From assembly GCA_033026295.1 (NCBI GenBank), contig CM065172.1, forward strand, positions 11,329,665 to 11,393,664: a stretch of DNA of 64,000 nucleotides, written 5' to 3'. This DNA is from Channa striata. Its lineage: Eukaryota; Chordata; Actinopteri; Anabantiformes; Channidae. Every line of letters starts with the position of its first letter. The stretch's first letter is position 1. The translations under genes and the position numbers were made by a program. Of this stretch, positions 13,410 through 26,060 are shown piece after piece. A model generated the notes under the pieces. The model saw only the letters and a list, made by a program, of their open reading frames with translations. It was not told where the DNA came from and ran no database searches.

Positions 13410-13431
13410 CCTTGAGCTTTAATGCTCAAGG
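13410..13431. repeat. 8-bp perfect hairpin
   Basis: CCTTGAGC (13410-13417) and GCTCAAGG (13424-13431) are exact reverse complements around a 6-base loop TTTAAT. No U-tract or context suggests a transcript, so only the structure is recorded. Confidence 0.85.
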
Positions 13432-14029
13432 CACTATACAGAATGGGGCTTACATTTCAAGAACCGTAAAGTGTAACTGACACATATAGCGACATATCAC
13501 TTAAACATACAGGAACTAACATACAGAAAAGGTTATCAACTAATTTATTTGGCTTAAGTCGGAAAAATAATGATGGAAGTAATTCATAACGCATATAACC
13601 TGGGAATAAGTTCCTCAAAAATGTTTTATTACAACAAATTCTGCAGTGCTACTATATATTCAGGAAAGTGATTATATGAACAGAAATTTGTTTTGTCTGT
13701 CGAGTAGCTGCTTTGTCTCCTCGGAGGAGCAAACGCACGGTTTCCCATTGGACAACCTTTAGCTATTTTATATAGCACGGAGCCAAACAGTGATTTAGTG
13801 CACCCCAATCGAGAAACACTTCCGGGGCTGTAAAAACAACAATCAGCCTCTTTGGATTAAAAGGCCATATGTCCTTTAACAACAACCCAAAATAAAAAGA
13901 TGCTGACTAGCAGCCGAGTGAACAAAATAAAATGATCGGCTGACATTGATTCTAATGCTTTTTAATCTTCATGTGATACCTTTATAGCTTTTAACCTTGC
14001 TTTGAAAGGCAGGCGAAACTGCTCCTGCT
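13432..14029. other. Intergenic, small GC palindrome
   Basis: No gene. A 13-bp palindrome CTCCTCGGAGGAG lies at 13717-13729. The stretch around 13840-13990 is repeat-free with several TAAT and GATT cores and could be regulatory, but nothing decisive is visible. Confidence 0.5.
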
Positions 14030-14290
14030 CGGCTCAATGTGACAACAGCATTTGGATCTAGACGTGGAAGTACAACCCCCCTTATTCAAAACACTGGGAC
14101 ACTCTTACGCTTTTTCCACAAGCCAGTTTCAGGGCTTGTCTACTTTGGAACCAGTTCTTTGGGTTTTTAAGAGCAAAAAAAAGTTGCTCTGGACAAGGAA
14201 AAATGGTTTCAGCGTGTTACAAACTCTTTGTTGGTCTGGAACCAAAAACCACTTGAATGGTCAGAGGCTAAACGTTGGGTTATTGTAACT
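14030..14290. mobile_element. Probable fragment of a teleost non-autonomous DNA transposon
   Basis: The stretch has the wording of an interspersed repeat I associate with fish genomes: GGAACCAGTTCTTTGGG near 14149 and TCTGGAACCAAAAACCACT near 14237, separated by an A-rich spacer. The 78-codon open frame at 14052-14288 spans it and is best explained as repeat sequence. The termini and target-site duplication could not be defined, so the ends are approximate. The family name is uncertain (hAT-like is a guess); unique sequence remains possible. Confidence 0.35.
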
Positions 14291-16860
14291 TACAAGAGCA
14301 AACTCTGCTGGTCCTTCACATCAACCAAAGCTTGTTGTGAAGGTAAAAATTGGAGGAACCTGGTTTCCACAGGTAGATTTCTTTTGCCTCATGTATAGGT
14401 GTAACCAGGTTTCTAATCTTCATCTGTGTAACAGAAGGCTGCAGAAAGGAGAACGCAGCTGAGTGAAAGACTGAATAAAAGGAGAAATCATTAACGGGGC
14501 GACACGTTTTTTCCTCGTTTTTAAAAGGAAGTTCGCCTACAGTTCGATAATTTACCCAACACAAAGTGCCTCAAGGAAGTCGGAAAAAGTTACTTCCCCC
14601 CTTTCTGCTGCATGTATACGCAGATTTTCAAAAACTGGGTTTTTTGAGTGCATGTAGTACACCACAGTTTCAATGTGAACTCTCTGCGCTGATAAACACA
14701 CGGCCGCTGTCTTTGACTTCCTAAAACCAATTTCACATTTTGACATCTAAGTTCACCAGACAGTCTTCCACTTCACTTCAGTGCATCTGAGTCCAGAAAA
14801 TTCAGGAGAACTCAAGAATTACAGTCATGTAGAGGCATTTCATATGATAGTTTATAAATTATATTAAGTCCCTTCAGGAATTTGCTGACTTTTTTGTAAT
14901 TGTTGCAGCCTAAAATGCTAGATTTCACAAAGGCTTTTTTAAAAAAATATATCATTATGAATGTTCAAATGTTTTGATGATGTTCTAAATTGCACAAGAG
15001 TGAATTCATTCAGATTGGTTGAATTAATTTTTGCAATTGTAACATTGGAAATTCCTGGAAGCACTGCATTATGTACAACAGTTATTGAAATCCACATTAT
15101 ATTTTTTTTGTCATGTGACATTGAGACATATTCTTAAATTGTCTAATTATTTGCCCACACAGTATTTCACAGAGTGGTGAACCTCATCCTATCCACTTCC
15201 AAGACCTTTTTGAGATGCTATTTTTATACCCAAACATTCCATATATTTTCTACACTGTTGTTGCCCATGCCCCAACCTTTTATGAAACATGTTGTTGGCA
15301 TCAAATTCATAAAGAGCAAAAATCAAATAAAATCAAAATCAAATAAAATCACACATACATTTTATAGTGTCGCAGCATTTCTAATAACAGGGTTGTCTGA
15401 AGTGGTTTAGTTGTGAACACGAAGCTGTCAGGCTTTGAATAACATGTAATTTAAACATTATGAATTTTATTATCAATATCGGTTTTAAACCTGCTAAAAT
15501 ATAGCTTATTTCCCCTTTTAATTTACAACTTTTCATAGTTACACTGAGTAAGTGAAAAGACTGCTGCTGCATGATGCTTACATCTGCTTCTTGCCAAAAA
15601 TTCTACAACGAGCAGTAGGGTTGGTAATTGTTGTTGTTGCTGCCATCGCTCACAATAGTAATTTATACAATGTCTAGAGAACATGTGCAAGGTATTCAGG
15701 TTGTCATTTGCAAATGTTTGTTTTAGTAGACAGATCTGAATAACAACCATTTGTTTCAATGGGAGTGTAACAAAATACCCTGTTATATACATGGGACAAA
15801 ACATAACGAGATCATTCACTTCTTTTTGGATCAATCAATTACAACAGCCACATAAAACAATATTTAATACGTTTTTCACTTTTGCATATTGTGAAAATTA
15901 TCAAACTCTAATCTAATTAATCCACAAACTAAACTGAGTTATGCTTTTGTGTGTGGGTGCAGTGTTTTATAATTTTGTTGGTTTGTGATTTATGACACTG
16001 CAAGCTACTTTAAAAGTAAAAGCCTGAATGTAGAAGCTGACATGGGATGAAGTGAACCAGTGCAGCTAATACTGGAGGTTGCCCACCCCCAAACAATTTA
16101 TATGATGTCCTAAAATATAACTATTTCGCAATGTAAAACCCTGCTCCGCAGTTACATAATATTTTAACATGTCAAGTTTTAACCAAAGCACGGAAACTTT
16201 GACTCACATAACATCGAATGAAAAGGAAAGCTTGTCATGTTGCCAGTGTTTCAGTACCAAATGACTAAGCTTATTAATGGAGCGTTTTGTTTTAAACAAA
16301 TGCTGTAATTTGTTTATTAATCATCAACAATCTCAAACACTCAACATCAACATCAAAAACACTTTTTGACAGGTTTTCTCACTATATTTCTAGCTATAAA
16401 GTTGTCTAACTATCGGGAGATAAGTTCTAATGCTACGTCTGAATCAGGGAAGGTGAAATTAGATACTCAGACCTACATATCAGCAAAAATTACTGTACTG
16501 CAGAGTACACATGCAACACTAGATAGGCCAAACATATTCATACCCAGTGCCTAACGAGACTCCGCAAAGTCTTGAACAAACGTTCTGCGTGTGTCTGAAT
16601 CTGTCAGTGTTTGTGTGTACTTGATGTCTGTTTGCATGCCGACCTAGCTTCAGATTGCTGTTTGAGGATGTAATTGCTCTGCTCCTCTACTCCTCGGAGT
16701 GGCCCAGGATGGATCTGCGCGGGCTGTTTAGCAGTCAATGGCCAGTGCAGATTGTAAACAGATCTCCCATGAATTGCGGGTTTAGCGGTTTTGTGAGTCT
16801 CCAAACAAGGTTCTACTGATAACACCATTCTCTCCCTGACAAAATCAGCCACTTTGCTGC
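14291..16860. other. Intergenic, small tandem duplication
   Basis: No gene. An exact 16-bp tandem duplication (unit AAAATCAAATAAAATC) occupies 15319-15350. A GTT-rich stretch (TTGTTGTTGTTGC) near 15629 gives a Gln run in the minus-strand frame 15523-15834 (103 codons), which is not otherwise protein-like. Confidence 0.6.
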
Positions 16861-16930
16861 AAGGATGTGATTTGAGAGGTGCCAGTCAAAGTGATTGACA
16901 GCATTAATCCCCCACTGGAGAAAATCGGAG
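16861..16930 (+). promoter_or_regulatory. Perfect PBX-MEIS/PREP-type motif
   Basis: TGATTGACAG at 16892-16901 is the exact composite site for PBX with MEIS or PREP TALE homeodomain proteins. It is followed at once by a GCATTAATCC homeodomain core. I found no second perfect copy in the window when reading for it. A 10-base motif is expected about 0.1 times by chance in 64 kb on both strands. Seen: the motif. Inferred: that it works as an enhancer site. Confidence 0.4.
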
Positions 16931-19900
16931 GGGAAGGCAAACCACGGCCTTATAGGAAATATGTCCCTGTTTAAATCCTACATGGAGTAAATATTTTATT
17001 TAACTGCACAGCCAAGAACAGGAAAGGTTATTAAGAAAATTAGAGTACATTAGTACCAAATTAAAACAAGCTACCATCACTCTCTTGGCGTAAATTACGA
17101 CTGAATTTAAGACTCAAATCTAAAGAAGGCTGAACTTCTCGTGTGTACTCTGAAGTGAAGGACATCAATGCTTTTCATGCATTATACAGATTTTACTTCA
17201 AATAATCATAAACACTGGCAACCTACATGCCATTGTTGCCGTTACTTGCCATTTGCTTTCAAGTTCATCCTTGATTTGCACAGTCTCACCCTGATTAATA
17301 CCTCAGACAGGTGCACCCCTCTCACAAGGAAAGCACAGTGTGACTTTTAAATTAAACACTATGCTTTGCTGGTCAGTAAGAAAGCATGTCATCAGGCATT
17401 AAGCGCACATTAATTTTCAAAGTAGCGGTGGCAATGGGAACATCCTGGAGACAATGATGCTATGTTACCTGATGCTAACAGAACATCTATATTAAATGCA
17501 ACCCAGCCAAAATCCCAGGATATTTGAATATGCATAAACATTTTCTACTTAATGTACAGTATTGCTGGATAAAAAAAGTCTGACTTAATGCCAGAAGCCA
17601 ATCCATGTCGAAAGACAAAACCACTGACAAAGTATTTCAATTTCATGGGGAACACTATGTGAGCTGTGATAAGACTGATGACACAACCAAGACAAACACC
17701 GCAGATTTATGAAAACTCTACGGTGCAATTTGCAAAGCTTTCAGTCCCCACAGTGAGTTTGACAAGAGAACAGTGCAATAAGAAAAATTCAGTAAGGAAA
17801 ATTAGAATTACACAGCAAAATCGTGCTCCTTTGATACAAGAATATTTCATGCGATTTGGATTTTTTCCAATTTCTTTGTGTTGTATTTCAGCAATTAAAA
17901 GTCAGAGTAACCTTACAGCAAGAATGCACAGTGACAGTTAAAATAGTTAACAATAATGCCGCAACTATTCACTAAAATCCATAAGCCATAACACATCACC
18001 AAATGTAAAAGAAGTGTTAGATTTAAGAGGATGCAGTACATGTTTTCTGAAATGTTAAGTTTGACTAAGATTTTCTTGCAGTTCCAGTCATTTTCTCAGT
18101 GACCATAATTGACAAAATCTTGCATTCTAAAACAACTGTGTTACTAACATGATTAAATTTCAATAAGTGCAGTTTCTGCACTTTGAACAGCTTTGTGCTA
18201 TCAAAGATAAAACTCATAGTTAAGGTGACATTATATTTTCTGAGGTCACAAAGCCACAATGGCTGATGTGCAAACCTCTCCACCTATGCAGACAACCCAT
18301 GTGTTCACAGAACTCCAGTGTGTGTGCTTTGAATCCCGTCCTTTTTGGGGTGCATCATGTCCTCCTTTGACACAACTCACCCAAGTGCCAGTGAATACAG
18401 ACTTTAAATCCACCTCAATAAATTAAAAATAATAAAATGTCACGCTAAAAGCAAAAACGTGTTAGAGCTTGCTCATGCAGATTATGTCCGAGTGACCTTA
18501 AGGACAGAGATATTCCTGTTTCGACACATAGCAGTAGTCACATAATTTCTGTGATCAGTGAACACAGCTGGAACAGAGGCACATGCTCTGTCATTTTTTT
18601 CCTTACAAATGACATGAATATGGTCCATTATGGCGAGGAACAAAAAGGGTAGGTCCCATGTTAGAGCCAACCCCTCACTGATGCTCTGGTGACTCGGCCA
18701 GCTACTCTCCCAAGGCCTACTCCTTGATTAAATGCATAATCCACTACTCCCCATCCCCAATGATTTAGTGTGCCTTTAAATCAGCTTGCGCACACATAAA
18801 AACCTCAAATAAAAATCACCAAGAAAAACCATTGCACTCTAACTGTTCTATTAAAATGATACCCAGCCCAGCCTTTCTTCTCTGCAATACCGTTTATTCC
18901 ACATGAATGCATATCTTCATTTTTTTTCATAGGTATGCATATAAAATATTTAAAGTTTAAAATGTCACAAATGAAACATCAAATGCAGGAGTCTCTCATT
19001 AATCAGCAAGGATGGAGGTTCTCTTTTGAGGTTATAACCCTTTGAAAGAGCAAAAATTACATTTTTGACCTTGAAGATGAGACAAACTCATAAACGTAAA
19101 ATAATTTGCAGTTTAAAGGGGAAAGAGATATCAGTTACCTCAGCCTGCAGTTCTCTGGGTTGTCAGGGGGAGACCAAACAAGTCTCATTTTCATATTTAC
19201 ATCCAAGCTGTTGAGATTAATTTGAAATCACATCAAGAAAAAAGAAACAAAACTCAGAGAAAACATCAAAAGGAGAAACTGTCAAACTTTCAAATCCACA
19301 GGGGCCTAGCTATCTCCAATGTGTGAAACGCAGACTTTTTTCTTGCAGTTTTATTAAATGGTGCATGACATTTTCATTACTCAAGGAAATTAAATTGACT
19401 AATTTTCTTACAAGCCCTGTATGTCTGCTATTTTAGGGAGGTGCACCGAAGAGAGCAATTGTTTCAACACCTACACAAAAGAAAGGCAGACATGGATGTG
19501 CTCTCAGAAGAAAAGTGATTTCAAAGCCTTTTAGGAAATTTGTACTTTAATAGGGGAGTTTAGGGTTTTGATCTTTGGCTCAAAATGGGTTTTGATCCTT
19601 TCCGTAGTGTAAGTGATGCTTCGTGTTTTGTTCACTACGGTAGAACAGCGCTTGGATCATTTACAATAAAAATCCCTTCTTTATCAGTTCTGTGCCATCC
19701 TAATGTGCTTTCAGATATTTATACTTTTTTTGCATCACATTTAATAGAAAGCTCAGGTTATAATGAGACAGTAATGGTAAAAAACAGAACTGTTACACGG
19801 GCTGTTCTCAAGCTGAATTTACTTTATCTGTGAATGTGGTTCAGGCTCATAATCCAACGAGAATAGGAACATGTGTTGAAAGACAGACTTCAAAGACTCA

Positions 19901-21712
19901 TAGTCAGGCTTTTTTTGTGTCATTAATCTTATCTATAAATGATATCCGAGGGCTGAGTGCTGAGCGTACACACTTATTTCAAAAAAAAGACATTTAAAGG
20001 AAATTCATAAAAACGGTATGAAAGACAGGTCCACATAAGAATAAAGGATTCGGTAGTGATAAGTTTTGCTCAGACACTGTGAGGAAGGCTGAGGAAAATA
20101 TGGAGTCAGCCAAGACCTCGACATTGCCCCTCCTCTGGAGATGAAAAGGCTGATTACCTTCACCTCTCAGGGGTGTAAGCCACATGGCTGACAACATCAT
20201 TGGAAAATAGACTACTGGGCTCCTTTGGGCCCTATAACAGCTTACATTTAATGTGGGGGGAAAATTCACACTAAAAAGGAGGTGACACCACAGCCACACT
20301 CTCATATTATTGAATACATTATGACAGAAACCACTTATTGTTGTTGATTGTGAAGCTGTAATGGGCGAAAAAAGGATAAAAATGCTGTCTGGGAAGTGAG
20401 CTGGCTAGTGTTCTGGGAGTTAAAAAACACTGTCTGAATAATGCGGATGGATTTAACTTTGCAATAACAAGCTGCGTTGTTGTTTTAAATGTTCAACAGT
20501 CTGGATGAGTTCTCCCTATAGAAACAAAATAATATATCACATACTGTAGTAGTTTTTGTGATATTTCTGCGTAGCGGCTGTGGTTTTGAATCACAATTCA
20601 ATTTACAACTCCTACCGTGCACTAAAATTACCTGCATAATGTACTGTACTTCTAAATGCCCATAAAAAGACATGTTTGGTAATTTAACAGAAAAACTTTT
20701 GCTTAACACCACATTTGTGGCACAGAAATGATGAGAGAATGCAAAGAAGTTATAGCTTAAAAAATATATGCATATAAATAAAATTGTAATTGTTTTTCTT
20801 CTTCTTCTCGACAGCGTATCAGTGACACATTTTGAGTGCCATCTGATAAAAAAAAAGGCAATTCCAAGATGATATCCCACAAATCCTTTGATGAAGAAGC
20901 TGGAACCCTCTGTTTGACCTCTGTGTTCATCAACAGCAACCACAATTTAGTGGCTGCCTGAACTCTATTTCAAAGGTTACTGAATTAACTTAAAATTACT
21001 TACAATGCTATTAAAATGCTGAGCTCTTTTGTTGTGGCTGTAAATTAATTTAAAACCACAGCGATTTGAAATATTCTGAGACAAGTCAGGCAGGGAAAAA
21101 AATAAAAAGTATGGCAGAAGCAGAGCTTTCTCAATGCTTTTGGCTTGGCAAATGCTTGTCGTGAATGATGAGAAAAAGAAATTGGGCTAAACTAGAAACA
21201 TATGGTATTCCACTGGAGAGGAAGCCTTCATAAGAGGATCATGGCTGTGTAATAAACGGAGACAGGAAAAGGGCACGTGTGGCGGTTTGGGTGGATGAGT
21301 TTTTCTAAGATGAGTTGGAGCCCAAGTCTTTTTTGAAAGCCGTAGTGTGACTCACTGAACCTCTGACGATCAGGGAAAACTGTTGCACACTCCAATACGG
21401 ACTGATACATTGACACAAAAATAAAAAGCGACACAGAAAGTCATCCATAGAGCTGTAGAGTGACAAAAGTGATTTTCTCACAGAGCCACGTTTGTTATAT
21501 GCTCTTTATGTATGTAATTATGATTATTAGCCCTGTTGCCCATGTTGTGCCCTGTGTCATTTTGTAATTACAATTAAGATTTTTTGATCTTCTGATGATG
21601 TTGATGTTCTTCTTGATATGGCTACTTAAAGGAAATGTGTCAAACTCGAGTCACTGCACCACCAGATAAAGCTATTTGGCAGCCCTCAGTTCTCTATTTT
21701 GTAGTAAAATAG
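16931..21712. other. Intergenic, nothing recognised
   Basis: About 4.8 kb without a supported gene. The minus-strand open frame at 20485-20943 (152 codons) has hydrophobic and aromatic-rich stretches and an Arg-rich patch but no recognisable domain, and a 62-codon frame overlaps it. It fits chance expectation. No repeat family was recognised. Confidence 0.65.
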
Positions 21713-22010
21713 GCAGTCCAGTAGTGCAGTATTCAGCGCTGTTGTCTTACACCTAGAAGGTTGTGGGTTTGGGTCCCAGTTTGACTCTGGCACTTTCCAA
21801 TCACTTTCTTCCAGGTTCTTCCCAAAGTCTAACAACATTAATGTTGGCTTATTTGGTGTAGATGTGAAGGGTTTTCTGTCCGTTTGTCTGTCTGTGTTGG
21901 CCTGTCCAGGGTATACTTCGCCTCTCACCCTATGACAGCTGGGGCCTATCCCAGCCCCACCTGAAACCCTAAACGGATAAATGGCTACAGATAATGGATA
22001 GACGGATGAA
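21713..22010 (+). mobile_element. Teleost interspersed repeat, copy 1 (decayed)
   Basis: The copy starts with GTCCAGTAGTGCAG-type head sequence, continues with a GGTTGTGGGTTTGGGTCCC box that resembles a tRNA B-box region, and ends with CCTGTCCAGGGTATAC, a TATGACAGCTGGGG block and a GGATAAATGGCTACAGATAA tail. This order is characteristic of a high-copy repeat in teleost genomes (head, GGTTCGATTCC-like box, TGTCCAGGGTGTACCCCGCC block, GGATAAGCGG tail). The copy has many substitutions and is old. The 117-codon minus-strand frame at 21686-22039 is an artefact of it. Confidence 0.8.
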
Positions 22011-24138
22011 TATAAGCCCCGCATTAAACTATACTTCATCAGAATTTTGCATCACAGCGACACTTACAGCCCTTCTTCTGAGGCAAGACAGTAACTAGGT
22101 TCTCTTTTGAGCTCTTAGTGTGCTGGTGTCTAGTTTGTATGTACTTTGCACTAGGGCATATGTCTGTGCTGTAATCACAACAACATCTTTTACAGATTGC
22201 CCATAATTAGAAAAGCTCCTCTCCAAACCAGCTCCATGTTAAGAGCATGATTGCAGCCAAATTGAGCAGTAATTTGCACAATGTGGACGTGGGTTCAGTG
22301 TGAGGGGAGAAGTCTGATGGTTTAATGCCACTCTTATCAGGCCTGGTTAGCCTGCCTCACTCAAACTAAACACATGAACCTTTGAATTGAACTGGGAGAA
22401 GAGCCTCTGTATTGCATCATTGTGAAACAGACATCAATCTCTTTAAGAAGGGGGAAAATGGAAAAGCATACAGGTTTTCTGTCCTCAATAACCCCAGGAG
22501 ATCCATCATGGATGCTAATGGAATCACTTGTCCTACTATTATACAAAAACCTAAACATCACTTGGCTGTCTGCTTGTGTGAACAACAGATATTCATTATT
22601 ATTCCACAAAGCTTATCAAGCCCATGTTACGGAGAGGTCCAATAAAAACTGTAGTGTTACTGCACCACAGACACAGCACTTATCCTCATGATGATATGAT
22701 GTCAATACATTTAGATTTCACCTCTTCGTGGTAGTTTATTAGAAAAAGGACAGTAGACAACTAGACGGTAAATTTGAGCATGTTTAGTTAATCTTATTCA
22801 GTTTTTAAAAAAGAACAAAAACGGAGGCACTTAAATGAGCGATATTTTTCTTATGACAAGCATTACTTTTTTGTTGGAATTTCTCACATTGGAACCTGAC
22901 CGACACCTTTGGTCTGTGGTTATTCCAGCAGCTAATGTAGCCTTGAAACATTAAAGCACAGGAGTGGGCTAACTCTACACCTCTACATTTTTTTCAATTT
23001 CAAATTGAACTTACGCTGACTCGAGTGACATAACTTGAGGCAATTTATCAGACTTCACACTGCTCCCTCTGGAGTCACAAAAGACTTCATATATGCAGCC
23101 TTTTATGAGTAAAATCAGTGGAGTTTCCTTTTAAAAGGGTTTGGTATGGATCCTCTCACTAATGTGCAAATAAGGGAGGAATGTTGCTGGGAAAATGTGA
23201 TTGTGTGGAGATGAATTAAGATAACAGATGTAATATTATTAATTGTGTAGCCCTAGATTTTGTACCAATGACTAATAGAACAGTCAACAGAGCACAGAAG
23301 TCAAACAAAAGATGCCCCAGTTCACCTTTTACAAAAGGAACAAGACTCTATTGTTTGTCTACATAATGAACAAATGAATCACCTACAGACTTTGCAATAT
23401 TATGAAATTGTCACCCAAAAAATTATTAAACGATAAAGGAGACACATTTTGATATCAGGTCATATACTATAATAGGAACAAGGCTTGAAAACTGAAGCCG
23501 TGACAAAATCTGTTTTCCATTACATAATGAGAAGTCAAAAGTTAACTTTGGTCATATCCGTCAGTCAGCGTCAACTTGGAACGGTTTGTCTGTGCTGTAG
23601 ACAGACTTTGATGCTCAAAAACAATAAAAGCATATCAGCCACATCTGGTGTACAACTTTTAATAAATGTTTTTTTACAAACCTATTTCAGCAAAAACTAA
23701 GATTACAGAAAAATTAGATAATCCAGGTTCCACGCTAAGACAACAGACCTGAGTAGAGACAATCAGTTGGTTTTTGTCTGTATGCGAAGAGGGCCTATGA
23801 GTAGGCGTGAAAACCCTAGAAAAAGTACAATGGAAAATTAAAGGTTTAAAGCTGTCTCAACTTAATAACTTGAAAAACAAGACTGCACCATTAAAAATTT
23901 AGTAATTAGAGTTAAAATTAGGATTTAAAAAGTTGGATCACCATTAAACGTGCCAGGACGTGTGTGTTTTTGATCCAGCACCGCCAGTCTGCTTAGATGT
24001 GCGGGACCTCTTCTGTCGGTGTCAAAAGTGACAACCATTAACACCAATAACCATTCACACTTTGTTTGCTTCATTAAATGAGAAACATCGAAAAAGTTAT
24101 TATTTAATAACAATGCACAGCTCAAATGACTGTGTTTG
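22011..24138. other. Unique spacer between inverted repeat copies
   Basis: About 2.1 kb of AT-rich sequence between two oppositely oriented copies of the same repeat. Three overlapping frames at 22361-22691 lie on both strands and are not protein-like. No gene or transposase fragment was recognised, so the two copies probably inserted independently. Confidence 0.6.
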
Positions 24139-24453
24139 ATCCATTCATCGTTATCTGTAATTGCTTATGCTGTTCTGACCTGGTTCGGACCTGGAACCTA
24201 TCCCAGCCAGGTCATTGGGCAAGGTGGGGTACACTCTGGACAGGTTGCCTGTCTATCTCAGGGCCAACAGAGAGAGACATAGACAGACAGACAACCATTC
24301 ATACTCAAATTTACAGGTACAGGCCATTTAGAGTCAATAATAACCCTAACCCCAGCAACCATGGGGATAATAGGCAAACCCCTCACAGGAAGGCTGCTCC
24401 CGGCCAGGAATGCAAACCCGCAACCTCCTAGTTGTAGCTACTTCATCACCCCA
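24139..24453 (-). mobile_element. Teleost interspersed repeat, copy 2 (decayed, opposite strand)
   Basis: Reading the minus strand gives the same order as copy 1: a GGAGGTTGCGGGTTTGCA box, an internal block, CTGTCCAGAGTGTACCCC, then CTGGCTGGGATAGGTTCC, and a tail ending ATTACAGATAACGATGAATG. The plus-strand 101-codon frame at 24126-24431 is explained by it. Copy 2 keeps a longer central segment with the GAATGGTTGTCTGTCTGTC block, while copy 1 has a shortened one. The right boundary is approximate. Confidence 0.8.
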
Positions 24454-25840
24454 TAGTCTTCATTTTTATCATACGTGAACTGCTTTGATGGGCAGCTTAT
24501 TGCACTATGCATAATAACTTAGCTTAACATGGTCAGACTTTGTTGGTCCTGGTTAGTGCCAGTCTGGCCTGGTCAGTACAAAAAGTCAGCGAAGAAAAAC
24601 GTTGAGCGTGTGCTGCGTTAAACGTTCTAGTCTTAAGACCCAGTCGCTGCCAGTGGTTCTTGCTCTTGAGACGTTTCTTAAATGTGTTTAATATTTGCGA
24701 CTGGTATCAGTGACCAATGACTCCACAGCCGAGGTAGATTGACATTACCTCCAGGTTAACTTGAAGTTAGCATCGTTTTACCTTCCACTTATTTTAAGTT
24801 CCCTTCTTTCTGTAGGCTCTACAGTCCAAAATGACCTTGCATTTACATCAGTGGTTTTCTGCTTTAGTTTTTTAATGCATAAATTAAGTTTAAAAAATCT
24901 AAGTTCAAAGTTGGTGCCATGTGGTTTTGCACAACACCACATGAGAATTTTCTGCTCTCATGGGATGTGGGTGGTGTATCTATCTTCAGGAGCGTGTTGC
25001 CACTACTGTACTTAGGTGTGTGATACTTCCAGACTGTCAGAGAAATATGTGATAGTTTCAATAAAACTGTCTTTAGGTGTGAACTGTCCATTCTCTGACT
25101 GTCGGTCCCCATCTTTCCTAATATCCTTGCAGAGGCCTGTTTCTAGTTAAAAACTACCTCAGTGCATTTGATTATTTGTTGTTCTCTTACAGAGTCTAAA
25201 TCGGCAGTGACATATCTTTTGGTTCTCTTGCTCCAGATCTCCCCTGTTCGCTCCAGGGTTATCATCTCCTCAATTGACTCAGTCCTTTTTTAAAACCTTT
25301 TCATTAACAAGTTTTGTCTCCTGACAGTGAACAGGCGCTATAGACATTATCCTTTTTCTGCCTTCAACTCAAAGTAAAACCACACATTGCTTTTTGCATA
25401 ATGCAACTCACCAATGATATTTTTATTGTTTTTGTTAACATGGTTAACATATGAACGTGGGAAATATTACAATTATGACAGGAAAGCCAAAGGTGCATTT
25501 ATGTACATTTCTGAAAGCGGGATAAAGAAAATATAGAGCCCATAAACCATTTAGGCTGTTGCCTAAACAATTCTGTTATGGCCAGTCTGCATGTTTATTT
25601 GTATGCATGACCCCCCTTGATGTGGAATGTTGAAAATAATCATTTAGAAAGTATTTCAGAGAATAACAGAAGTGGCTCTTGAATATGCTACATCATTCAG
25701 TACATAAAAATAATAATCACACTTCATAATTTTTAATCATTCAAACCTACAAAGGCCTTCGTACCAACATCTAAAACTAGAAAAGCCTTAAACAGAGTGG
25801 AAAGACTGGGCTGTATCAGCAAAGGTATGAGAGAATGTCT
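24454..25840. other. Intergenic, nothing recognised
   Basis: AT-rich sequence with overlapping short open frames on both strands (24761-25112). No repeat family or motif cluster was recognised. Confidence 0.65.
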
Positions 25841-26060
25841 CTCTCGCCCACCATAATTACTGCTGCCAATCCAAAGTGATTTTATAATTCCAAAATCCTG
25901 ACACTTCACAAAGACTCTATAATTGCATTACGATGGCCTTTCACATGTCAAAGGTCTATTAATTATTTTTTCCTAGCACCTGTCTCAAATACATTTTTTC
26001 CTGAAAGCCATCTCATGAGAAGATGTGGAATTTTTCATGAAAACATGAAAAATATCCACT
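25841..26060. promoter_or_regulatory. Candidate regulatory block with DR1-like site
   Basis: At 25945-25957, ATGTCAAAGGTCT matches 11 of 13 positions of the nuclear-receptor DR1 element (AGGTCAAAGGTCA) bound by HNF4, COUP-TF and RXR dimers. An ATTAATTATTT homeodomain core follows within a few bases, and the block is repeat-free with further TAATT cores (for example at about 25884 and 25919). Motifs are seen; function is inference. Confidence 0.3.

Noticed and set aside
20485..20943. 152-codon minus-strand frame
   Set aside because: Same length argument; low-information hydrophobic and aromatic stretches, no recognisable family.
21751..21780. tRNA gene suggested by a B-box-like word
   Set aside because: No cloverleaf, and the word is part of the interspersed repeat head.
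21686..22039. 117-codon minus-strand frame as a gene
   Set aside because: Lies over the decayed teleost repeat copy 1.
24126..24431. 101-codon plus-strand frame as a gene
   Set aside because: Lies over the reverse copy of the same repeat.
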